Source of the DNA: Clostridiales bacterium
Lineage (GTDB): Bacteria > Bacillota > Clostridia > Christensenellales > CAG-138
Assembly (NCBI GenBank): GCA_004554165.1
Contig: SFNQ01000003.1
Span: forward strand, 24,150-88,149
Reading direction: 5' to 3'
Length of the DNA: 64,000 nt
Below are positions 25,804-33,118 of this stretch, in pieces (position 1 is the stretch's first letter; every line of letters begins with the position of its first letter). The position numbers were made by a program, and so were the translations under genes. The notes under the pieces are model-generated. The model was not told where the DNA came from and did no database searches. It saw nothing but the letters and a program-made list of their open reading frames with translations.

Positions 25804-25830
25804 AGTATATCAGGAAGTTATTAGGAAGTT
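25804..25830 (-). promoter_or_regulatory. Response-regulator promoter with tandem 11-bp direct repeats
   Basis: On the minus strand two copies of AACTTCCT (25830-25823 and 25819-25812), spaced 11 bp start to start, end two bases before TATACT (25809-25804). A tandem site one helical turn apart replacing the -35 element is the standard layout of PhoB/OmpR-type activation. Confidence 0.65.
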
Positions 25831-25900
25831 GTTACGCCGTTTCAAAAGAATTGTGAAAGGAACGCCGCGCTCTGCTGTCATTTTTTCCGGAGGCAGGCCC

Positions 25901-26018
25901 GGGCGGCCCCGGGCGCGGCCGCAGGCCGCGCCTGCTGCGGCGGGCGGGCCGGACGCACCGGCGCAAGCGGGGACACCGCCCGCCGCAGCCGTTCCGCTTG
26001 CGGAACCCGGGGCCGCCC
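25901..26018. repeat. Repeat family B, copy 3
   Basis: 118 bp, nearly identical to copy 2 and the same length: GGGCGGCCCCG / CGGGGCCGCCC ends, identical hairpin 2 and stem 3, and hairpin 4 GTTCCG CTTG CGGAAC with a changed tetraloop. It lies in the 322-bp region between the divergent response-regulator and carboxypeptidase genes, so unlike copies 1 and 2 it is not at the 3' end of a gene. Confidence 0.88.
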
Positions 26019-26091
26019 CCCGGGTTTACTTTCCGCCCTTCTTCTGATAAACTCAGAAAACAGAGAACGATCAACCATCCCGGAGGAATCC

Positions 26092-27471
26092 ATGCCGAAA
26101 AAATCCCTGCTGGCTTTTCTACTGTGCCTGCTGCTGGCCTGTCCCACTCCCCTTGCCACGCTGGCCGCCGAGAGCGACATGGACGGCGAGGTGCTGGCGC
26201 CCGCCTTTGCCGTGTTTGATCTGGCGGACCCCGAAACCTTCATCTACGCAAAGAATCCGGACAGGCGCATCTACCCTGCCAGCACCACGAAAATCATGAC
26301 CTGCATCCTGGCCATCGAGCTGTGCGGGGACCTGAACGAGCCCGTCGAAGTGCCGGACGTGGCCACGCGCCTCAAGTCCACCAATACCCTCATGGGCCTC
26401 AAAAGGGGCGAGGTCCTGCCCCTCATCGACCTGCTCTACGGCATGATGCTCCCCTCGGGGAACGACGCGGCCATCGCGGTGGCCTACCACTTTGCAGAAG
26501 ATGTGGAGCAGTTTGCGGTTCTTATGAATGAGAAGGCCGCGGAGCTTGGCATGGAGAATACCAACTTTGTCAATGCAAGCGGCGTATTCAAGGGGCAGCA
26601 CTATTCCACAGCGCGCGATATGGCGCGGCTTTCCGCCTATGCCATGCAGAACGAAACCTTCCGCAAAATCGTCTCCACAGGGGAATACACCGTGCCGGCC
26701 AATGAAGCCCGCAGCAACGAGCTGCACCTTGTCAACACCAATCGCCTGGTCTCCGATCCCGAGGATTCCAAATTCTATTACGAATATGCCGTCGGCTGCA
26801 AAACCGGCTCCACCGAAAAGGGCGGCAAATGTCTCGTTGCCGCTGCGGAAAAGGACGGTGTAACGCTGGTTGCGGTGCTGATGGGCGTGCTGGAGGGCGG
26901 CGGCAAGAGCGAGCGCATCCGCCGCTGCTTTTCGGATTCCAAAATGATGTTTGAAACGATTTATGAGACCATGTACGCCACAGTCACGGCGGAGGAGCTG
27001 GGGCTCTCCTCCTATCAGGCCGAAACCACGGTGGCTCATTCCCGCCTGAACGATCCCGGGAACGGCCTGCTGCAAATGTTCGCCGATTTTTCCGGTCAAA
27101 GCGTAACGCTGCCCGGAGAGGTCATCGCGGCCCTGCAAGCGGATTCTTCGCGCACCACAGCGGAAATCACCTTGCCCGAGGCGGGGGTTTCCGCGCCGGT
27201 CAGGGAGGGCGATGTTCTGGGACAGGTCACGCTCTTCTACGGAGATCGCGTACTCTTTTCGGGGGAGCTTTTGGCCGCGCGCAGCATTGAAGCCTACGAC
27301 CCTGCGGACGAGCCCTCGCCAAGTCCCGCGCCAGCGGCCTCGCCCAGCCCCGCGCCGCAGAACCCGGGGCCGCCAAACCCCGGCTTTCTCCGGTACGGTC
27401 TGCTGGCGCTGCCGGTTCTTCTCATTGCCGCAATCCTGATTGCGCTTGTCCGCCGGCGCAAGCAGCACTGA
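26092..27471 (+). CDS. D-alanyl-D-alanine carboxypeptidase (DacF/PBP5-like)
   Basis: 459 residues. Signal peptide (~1-26), then a peptidase S11 penicillin-binding domain with SxxK at S64-K67 (ASTTK), SGN at 122-124 and KTG at 237-239. A C-terminal PBP5-type beta domain follows, then a Pro/Ser-rich linker (~405-430) and a final membrane helix with a basic end (RRRKQH), giving a C-terminal anchor. It trims the terminal D-Ala of peptidoglycan pentapeptides. GGAGG precedes the ATG. Transcribed divergently from the two-component operon; a strong terminator follows. Confidence 0.94.
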   Translation: MPKKSLLAFLLCLLLACPTPLATLAAESDMDGEVLAPAFAVFDLADPETFIYAKNPDRRIYPASTTKIMTCILAIELCGDLNEPVEVPDVATRLKSTNTLMGLKRGEVLPLIDLLYGMMLPSGNDAAIAVAYHFAEDVEQFAVLMNEKAAELGMENTNFVNASGVFKGQHYSTARDMARLSAYAMQNETFRKIVSTGEYTVPANEARSNELHLVNTNRLVSDPEDSKFYYEYAVGCKTGSTEKGGKCLVAAAEKDGVTLVAVLMGVLEGGGKSERIRRCFSDSKMMFETIYETMYATVTAEELGLSSYQAETTVAHSRLNDPGNGLLQMFADFSGQSVTLPGEVIAALQADSSRTTAEITLPEAGVSAPVREGDVLGQVTLFYGDRVLFSGELLAARSIEAYDPADEPSPSPAPAASPSPAPQNPGPPNPGFLRYGLLALPVLLIAAILIALVRRRKQH

Positions 27472-27491
27472 CCCCCCCGGATGGAACAGAC

Positions 27492-27524
27492 CGGCCGCCC
27501 ATCATACCGATGGGCGGCCGTTTT
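27492..27524 (+). terminator. Terminator of the carboxypeptidase gene
   Basis: CGGCCGCCCAT (27492-27502) pairs perfectly with ATGGGCGGCCG (27510-27520), loop of seven, followed by TTTT. Confidence 0.85.
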
Positions 27525-27657
27525 CTTCGGGCGTCTCTCTCCCTTTCTCCGGCGGCATAGGGCCTCCGCCGCCAGCGTCCGCAAGCCGCAGGCCGCTACC
27601 GCCGTTCGGAAGATCGGCGGGTACGCTCCGGGCCAGCGCCCGACCCCGCCCTCCGCT

Positions 27658-29610
27658 TTACGGCGCTGCCGAACCCGGCTCGCCTTCCCCGGCGTCCCCC
27701 TCCCCTGCCGCGTGCGCAGCAAGCGCGCCGCAGAGCAGAACCAGCGGAAATGCCGCCGCAATGGGTGCCTCGTAGCGGAAGCTGTCGTTTACGGAGGAAC
27801 CGATGCAGCCCAGCATCAGGAGGATGACCGGCATCAGCACCGCAAGATACCCCCTCTGCCTGCGGGTAAACGCGTACAGCGCGATGAGCAGCGTCCCCCA
27901 GAAATAGAACGCGCAGGCGTACAGCAGGTTGACCACCGGCACCGCATCCACAAGCAGCGCTCCCAGGCTGAACAGGCTGCGAACGGGCTCCAGCCCCCGC
28001 GGGAACTGCAGCCGGTAGGTTTCGGACGCCGCGACGCCGTTGCTGTCCCCCCGGTAAAACATAAAACACATGCCCGTATGGCCGTTCGTGGTCTGTATGG
28101 AGGGGGTGAAGCTGTAATAGCCGAAGCTGTTGCCAAGCGTGGCCTGAAGATATGCGGCGGGGTATTTTCTGAACATGGCGAGCCAGGTCTTCTGGTAGGC
28201 GGCCAGCGCTTCCTCCTCCGTCGGCAGATCGCGCTGCCGGTAGGTGTCCTTCACCGGATCGGACAGCACGGGCATGTAAACCTCGCCGATGGTTTCCACG
28301 TCCAGCACCGCGTCGATGGCAGCCTTCTCCTCCCCGGTCAGCGTGTCCCAATGGTCCCGCACCGCCCGCGCCGTCTGCTGGAAGGGAATGGAGCGGCTCT
28401 CCGCACGGTTGCAGCGGATAACGCCCAGCGCCGGCAGCAGCGCATAGATGAAGCCCAGCGCCAGCACGGCGGCCGAAATCCCGGCCATGGCCGCGCGCCT
28501 GCGGTTCGCCCCCCGCAGCAGAAACAGGACGAGACAGGCCATGGAGGGCAGCACGAGAAAGATCACCGCGCTGCGCAGCAGGCAGGTCAGCAGCGCGGAC
28601 AGGCCAAAGCGTACGCAAGCCGCCTTGGACAGCGCTTTCCCGCCCTTTGCCCCAACGAACAATCCCAGCGTTTCCAGCACATACCAGGCAAAGACCGCGG
28701 AGAACAGCCCATCCTTCATGCCCTGCACCGCATATCCCCCCCATACGGGCAGGAGCGCGAAAAATGCCAGCGTCCCCAGCTCCAGAACGCGGGAGCCGGA
28801 AAGCGCCCGGATGCGCACGACGATGGCGGAAAACACCAGCACAAAGGCCGCGGCCTGCAGCAGCATGTACAGGAACATGCCAAGATTGTCGCTGGAAAGG
28901 AGCTTTCCGAGCCACATGCAGCTGCCCATAATCGCGGTAGAAAGCGCGGGGTGCGAATTTGTCCAGGGTTCCAGGCCAAAAAACTGGCGGAGCTGGTAGT
29001 TGATGTCATAGTTTGTGCAGCCGGGATAAAAGACGATCAGCCACACCAGATAGCAGAGCGACAGCGCCGCAGCCGCGCACAGAAGCGGCCGCCTTTCATA
29101 AAGGCCGTACAGCCCGCGCGGGGAAGGCCTGTCCGCCGCCTGCCGGGAAAAGCGGCCCGCGTCCAGGGCCGAAAAAAGCGCCGTGCCCACCGCATAGAAC
29201 AGCGCCGCATAGCCCAGCGCGCACAGGCTGCCAAGCATGCACTGATAGAGATTGCCAAAGAGGAAGTCCCAGGAATCCAGATAGTACATGCTGTGGCCGA
29301 GGACGTTCAGAAAGCCAAAGGCCAGCGAAAGAATCGCAAGCCCCAGCCCGCCGCGCTGCTTTTTCAGGATGCCGGCGCGCAGATAAAACCACGTCAGCAG
29401 CAGGCCCAGCGCGCTCCAGAGCAGCGTGTTGTCCGCCAGAGTGATATTGCTGTGCTGGGAAAAGCCGGATACTTCAATTTTTGTTGAAAAAGCCACCACG
29501 CCCAGCGCCGCCAGAACAAAGCAGGCCAGCGTTTGAAACAGGGCGCGGGGCCTGCCTCCGCAGGGATGCTCCATCCTTTTTTTCTCTGTTCGTTCTGGTT
29601 CAGCCCGCAT
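27658..29610 (-). CDS. Polytopic membrane protein, DUF6020-like / GT-C-like
   Basis: 650 residues with roughly 13-14 membrane helices. After the fourth or fifth helix comes an extracytoplasmic loop VFYPGCTNYDINYQLRQF followed by NSHPALSTAIMG. This PG..D..Q...HP pattern matches what I recall of the DUF6020 group of glycosyltransferase-like proteins. A large extracytoplasmic domain sits before the last helices. The ATG at 29610 overlaps the TGA of the upstream lipoprotein gene and has GAGGAG seven bases before it, so translation is coupled. Probably acts in envelope polymer synthesis; substrate unknown. Confidence 0.7.
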   Translation of the reverse strand: MRAEPERTEKKRMEHPCGGRPRALFQTLACFVLAALGVVAFSTKIEVSGFSQHSNITLADNTLLWSALGLLLTWFYLRAGILKKQRGGLGLAILSLAFGFLNVLGHSMYYLDSWDFLFGNLYQCMLGSLCALGYAALFYAVGTALFSALDAGRFSRQAADRPSPRGLYGLYERRPLLCAAAALSLCYLVWLIVFYPGCTNYDINYQLRQFFGLEPWTNSHPALSTAIMGSCMWLGKLLSSDNLGMFLYMLLQAAAFVLVFSAIVVRIRALSGSRVLELGTLAFFALLPVWGGYAVQGMKDGLFSAVFAWYVLETLGLFVGAKGGKALSKAACVRFGLSALLTCLLRSAVIFLVLPSMACLVLFLLRGANRRRAAMAGISAAVLALGFIYALLPALGVIRCNRAESRSIPFQQTARAVRDHWDTLTGEEKAAIDAVLDVETIGEVYMPVLSDPVKDTYRQRDLPTEEEALAAYQKTWLAMFRKYPAAYLQATLGNSFGYYSFTPSIQTTNGHTGMCFMFYRGDSNGVAASETYRLQFPRGLEPVRSLFSLGALLVDAVPVVNLLYACAFYFWGTLLIALYAFTRRQRGYLAVLMPVILLMLGCIGSSVNDSFRYEAPIAAAFPLVLLCGALAAHAAGEGDAGEGEPGSAAP

Positions 29611-30505
29611 AGAACAGCTCCTCAAACAGTTCTTCCTCCGGCACGCCGCCGATGCGGATGCTGTAATCCTCGCGGGTAAAGGTCAATCTGCCGCTCTGCC
29701 CGTTTTCAAGGGAGAACAGCAACAGCCCCTCGTCGTCCGTCGCCGTTGGATACAGGGCCGTACCCGGCTCCAGCGTCACAGCCTGCCATGCGCCGTCCGT
29801 CAGCAGTTCCGCGGGAAGCGCCGCGGCCGTTACCACAGCCCTTTCGGAAAACATTTCCCACATCGAATCCGGCGCCGGCAGCAGTGTCCCGTCCGCAGAG
29901 AGCATATGCCGCCGCGCAGCCCCCCAGGTTCCCAGCAAATTCACCGCCCGGCTGACCGGCACAGTGCCGTCCGCTTCCACGTCGCCCGCAAGGCCGAACA
30001 GCTCCGCCCTGCATTCCGGCGCAGCGTCGATCAGCATGTAGCAGCGCGTAAAATAATCGTCCGATGCCTCGTCCGCCGTGAGGATCAGCACGCTGCCGCC
30101 CTCCGGAAAGGAAACGATGCGCGCGTCCTCAAACGCGCTGTAGCTTTCCAGCAGCGGAAACTCCCCCGCCGCCGTCAGCAGGCAGATGCGGTACTCCCAT
30201 TCGTTCGCCACCCGCTCCACAAGGCGGCACTCCACCGCTTCGCCGCCATCCTGCGGCAGAAAGAGGAATGGCGTGTCCAGCGCCAGTGTTTTGACTTGCA
30301 GTCCCCCGTCCTCCCCGGACGGCTCCGGCTCTGCGGATTGCAAGGGCGCGGCGCTCGCCGGTCGCTCCGGCTCCGCCGTCTCCGCCGCTGCGGCGGGTAC
30401 GGTCTCTGCGGGCTGCGGCGGGGCATCGGGCTGCCTCGTCTCCTGCGCGCAGGCGCACAAACTCAGAAGTCCTGCAAAAAGCGCAGGCAAAAAGACTCGT
30501 TTCAT
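29600..30505 (-). CDS. Hypothetical lipoprotein
   Basis: 301 residues. The signal sequence MKRVFLPALFAGLLSLCAC ends in a lipobox, followed by a Pro/Ala/Glu-rich linker (~21-65) and a ~235-residue extracytoplasmic domain that I do not recognise. The real start is the ATG at 30505 with GGGAGGG upstream; the open frame continues far upstream only as antisense of the PIG-L gene. It overlaps the downstream membrane protein gene by 11 bases, so the two form an operon. Its promoter shares a -35 hexamer with the divergent PIG-L gene. Confidence 0.75.
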   Translation of the reverse strand: MKRVFLPALFAGLLSLCACAQETRQPDAPPQPAETVPAAAAETAEPERPASAAPLQSAEPEPSGEDGGLQVKTLALDTPFLFLPQDGGEAVECRLVERVANEWEYRICLLTAAGEFPLLESYSAFEDARIVSFPEGGSVLILTADEASDDYFTRCYMLIDAAPECRAELFGLAGDVEADGTVPVSRAVNLLGTWGAARRHMLSADGTLLPAPDSMWEMFSERAVVTAAALPAELLTDGAWQAVTLEPGTALYPTATDDEGLLLFSLENGQSGRLTFTREDYSIRIGGVPEEELFEELFYAG

Positions 30506-30553
30506 GTGACGGTTTCCCTCCCGGATTTTCCACAAACAGGTGCTTTGTATTAC

Positions 30554-30604
30554 AGTATAGCACAGCTTTGCGCTCTTGCAAACCATGCGGCGAAATAGTA
30601 TAAT
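30554..30604. promoter_or_regulatory. Bidirectional promoter sharing one palindromic -35 hexamer
   Basis: TTGCAA (30576-30581) equals its own complement. To the right a 17-bp spacer leads to TATAAT (30599-30604) for the PIG-L gene. To the left, on the minus strand, a 16-bp spacer leads to TATACT (30559-30554) for the lipoprotein gene. The two RNA polymerases cannot occupy the shared hexamer together. Confidence 0.75.
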
Positions 30605-30610
30605 AATTGT

Positions 30611-32398
30611 ATGAAAAGCACGAAAAACCGGTTGTTTTCTTCTGCAAGGCGCAGCCTTGCGGCGCTTTGTATGATCTGCTGCGCCGGCCTTGTCCTGCCA
30701 ACCGGGGATGTCGCGTCCCTCCCCATCCCCGAGGTGCAGGTGTCGTCGCTTGCCTCTGCGGTGCTGGACGAATTGCGGTACGACTTCCCGCATACGGAGC
30801 GCGCCTCCCTGTTCGCCGGACGCAACGTTATGCTCATCGTTCCCCATGAGGACGACGAAATCTGCCTCTTTGGCGGCCTGTTTGAAGAATTCGTGAACGC
30901 AGGCAGTACGCTGCGCGTGGTATTCGTCACAAACGGAGACGCGGAAGGCGGCGATTCCGGCAGCGTCCGCATTCGCGAGGCAATCAACGCGATGGCCGTG
31001 GCGGGTATTCCGGAGGAAAACGTGATTTTCCTGGGCTATGGCGATCAGTGGCGCCCCAAGAGCAGCCATATCTACCATGCCGGCGGCGATGAGCCGATGA
31101 CCTCCTACGGCGGCTTTACGGAAACCTACGGTACGGAGGAGCACCCGCCCTACCGGGAGGGCCTCCCCTATACGCGCAACAATCTCAGGAACGACCTGCG
31201 CTCCCTCCTTCTCCAATACCGGCCGGATACCATTTTCTGCATTGACTTTGACGGTCACAGGGACCACAGGGCGGTCTCCCTGTTCTTTGAGGAGATCATG
31301 GGCGAGCTGCTGAAAACCGATGCGGACTATCTGCCCACGGTGTTCAAGGGTTTTGGCTACAGCACCGGCTGGTACGCGGAGATGGACTTCTACGCCGAAA
31401 ACATCCGCTCCACGCGAAACCCCACTGCGGCAAGCTATATGGAGGAAACCAACTATTACAACTGGGCGGACCGGGTGCGCTTCCCCCTTGCGGCGAAGGC
31501 CATGGGCCGCCTGAAGGCCTCCACGAGCGTGTACCAGATGCTGTACGCCCATGCCTCGCAGGAGGCGACCACCCGCAGCGGCGGAATCCTCAGCGGCGAC
31601 CGCGTGTTCTGGCTGCGCGACACCGCCTCCCTCCTCTACCGCGCGGCGCTTTCCGCCTCCTCGGGCAACGCCGCAGTGCTGAACGACTTTAAAATCATCG
31701 ATACGGCGGATCTCACCGTAGCGGACGTCACCTTCTCCGGCCATGTCTGGACGCCGGACGCCGACGATGCGGAAAAAACCGTCTCCGTCACGCTCCCCGC
31801 GCCCGCAAGCCTCTCGGAGCTCCGGCTGTACGACAACCCTTCGCTCACCGCCAACGTGCTGGATGCGGAGATCGTGTTCAGCGACGGCAGCCGCCTGTCC
31901 ACCGGCCCGCTGGAGAAAAACGGCGCGGCCACCAGCATCCGTTTTGAAGAAAAGGCGGGCATTACCGGCTTCACCCTGCGCCTTGGCGCAACGGAGGGCG
32001 AAGGCGCGGGCCTTGCCGAGCTGGAGGCTTATACGCAGGCGCCCGGCCACGGCATGCGCTATATCAAGCTCAAAAACGCCTCAGACGACTTTGTTTACGA
32101 TTACTGGATCGATCCTTCCGGCAGCGAGCGCTTTTCGCTCTATGCCCTTGGCGTGGAAGCGCCGGAGGATCTGGCGGAGGCCTATACCCTGACCGTGGAG
32201 GGCGACAGCCCTTGCAGCGCCGCGTTCGAGGGCGGCGAAATCGCCGTCCTTTGCCCTGCGGGCCGCAGCCTTACGCTGACCATACGGAGCAAGGCCGACC
32301 CCTCGGTGGCGGACACGGTGCGCATCAGCAACCCTTCCTCCGCGCGGCGCATGCTGGTCAAGCTCATGCAGCATTACGAACACGCCGCAGGAATCTGA
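30611..32398 (+). CDS. PIG-L family deacetylase with C-terminal beta domains
   Basis: 595 residues. An N-terminal signal sequence or anchor (~12-30) precedes a PIG-L/LmbE-type deacetylase domain with the zinc motif PHEDDE at 78-83 and HRDH at 216-219. The region ~370-500 resembles a discoidin/F5-8C-like carbohydrate-binding fold (LPAPASLSELRLYDNP), followed by another beta-type domain. Likely an exported N-acetyl-sugar deacetylase acting on envelope or host glycans. No ribosome binding site precedes the ATG; the -10 box ends six bases upstream, so the message should be leaderless. Confidence 0.85.
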   Translation: MKSTKNRLFSSARRSLAALCMICCAGLVLPTGDVASLPIPEVQVSSLASAVLDELRYDFPHTERASLFAGRNVMLIVPHEDDEICLFGGLFEEFVNAGSTLRVVFVTNGDAEGGDSGSVRIREAINAMAVAGIPEENVIFLGYGDQWRPKSSHIYHAGGDEPMTSYGGFTETYGTEEHPPYREGLPYTRNNLRNDLRSLLLQYRPDTIFCIDFDGHRDHRAVSLFFEEIMGELLKTDADYLPTVFKGFGYSTGWYAEMDFYAENIRSTRNPTAASYMEETNYYNWADRVRFPLAAKAMGRLKASTSVYQMLYAHASQEATTRSGGILSGDRVFWLRDTASLLYRAALSASSGNAAVLNDFKIIDTADLTVADVTFSGHVWTPDADDAEKTVSVTLPAPASLSELRLYDNPSLTANVLDAEIVFSDGSRLSTGPLEKNGAATSIRFEEKAGITGFTLRLGATEGEGAGLAELEAYTQAPGHGMRYIKLKNASDDFVYDYWIDPSGSERFSLYALGVEAPEDLAEAYTLTVEGDSPCSAAFEGGEIAVLCPAGRSLTLTIRSKADPSVADTVRISNPSSARRMLVKLMQHYEHAAGI

Positions 32399-32412
32399 GC
32401 TTCCGGCTCAGA
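32394..32412. terminator. Hairpin spanning both convergent stop codons
   Basis: TCTGAGC (32394-32400) and GCTCAGA (32406-32412) with a 5-nt loop contain the TGA of the PIG-L gene and, on the other strand, the TGA of tspO. The genes are only nine bases apart. No T-tract on either side, so terminator action is uncertain. Confidence 0.5.
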
Positions 32413-32902
32413 CGTTCAGCAGCAGTACGCCAAAGCTGAGGTAGGCCGCAAAGGTCAGCCAGAGCAGGTAGGGCAGCTGTAGCCAGGCGGCCAGCGGCGC
32501 AACATCGTAAAACGCGAACAGCATCGCCACCACAAGTCCCCACAGCAGCAGCAGCCACACAAAGGCCAGCCCGAAGGCCTGCGCGTTGAAGAACAGCAGC
32601 GGCCAGACGAAATTGACCGCCAGCTGGATCAGATACAGGCGGAGCGCGATCTGCTTTTTTCCGGAATCCGGCGCGGAATAAATAAAATAACAGGAAATGC
32701 CCATCAGCAGAAACAGGATCGTCCACACGATGGGGAATACCGCGCCGGGCGGCGACAGCGGCGGACGCTTGATCGCCCCATAGGTACCCATGCTGCCCGC
32801 CGTGAGCAGCGCCGACAGCGCGCCCACTGCCAGCGGAATGGCGACGCTGACGCCCATGGCCTTCCAGCGGATGTTTCTGATGATGCTGCGTATCTGCTTC
32901 AT
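32408..32902 (-). CDS. tspO: TspO/MBR family protein
   Basis: 164 residues with five membrane helices, the normal TspO size. Typical segments are IKRPPLSPPGAVFPIVWTIL and the helix LIQLAVNFVWPLLFF. The family binds porphyrins and cholesterol-like ligands and is linked to stress responses. No Shine-Dalgarno sequence is apparent before the ATG. TATAAT at 32936-32931 would give a ~20-nt leader, and a second TACAAT ends six bases before the ATG. Confidence 0.93.
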   Translation of the reverse strand: MKQIRSIIRNIRWKAMGVSVAIPLAVGALSALLTAGSMGTYGAIKRPPLSPPGAVFPIVWTILFLLMGISCYFIYSAPDSGKKQIALRLYLIQLAVNFVWPLLFFNAQAFGLAFVWLLLLWGLVVAMLFAFYDVAPLAAWLQLPYLLWLTFAAYLSFGVLLLNV

Positions 32903-32930
32903 ACCGCTATTGTATGTGCGGCAAAAGCGG

Positions 32931-32936
32931 ATTATA
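32931..32936 (-). promoter_or_regulatory. tspO: -10 element of tspO
   Basis: A perfect TATAAT on the minus strand. The -35 region is poor and is occupied by a hairpin, GGCCCGC GTA GCGGGCC (32940-32956), suggesting activator or repressor control. A possible alternative -10 (TACAAT) lies at 32914-32909. Confidence 0.5.
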
Positions 32937-33058
32937 CAGGCCCGCGTAGCGGGCCGTCGCCTGAGGCGCAGGCTGTCCCTGAAACAGGCTCAAAAAGGTG
33001 GAACCCTGCGCTTTCCACCGGCCGCCAGGGCCCGGGGGACCTTTTTATACATACCACA

Positions 33059-33101
33059 GCCGCCCGCCGGATTTCCTTTTTCGGCAGGCGGCCCTTTTTT
33101 T
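33059..33101 (+). terminator. Plus-strand terminator between tspO and hflX
   Basis: GCCGCCCGCCGG (33059-33070) pairs with CGGCAGGCGGC (33082-33092) with one bulge, followed by CC and a run of seven T. Both neighbours are on the minus strand, so it would stop plus-strand transcription heading into hflX antisense, or end an unrecognised plus-strand RNA. As a plain stem it can also end hflX messages. Confidence 0.6.
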
Positions 33102-33118
33102 GTGCGTTTCCGTCCCCG

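Noticed and set aside
29600..32050. 816-residue minus-strand frame covering the lipoprotein and the PIG-L gene
   Set aside because: Only the last 301 residues are real; the remainder is the antisense of the PIG-L deacetylase, and the signal sequence starts at 30505.
32940..33050. 6S RNA or riboswitch upstream of tspO
   Set aside because: There are several small stems, but I could not fit the long bulged duplex of 6S RNA or any known riboswitch core.
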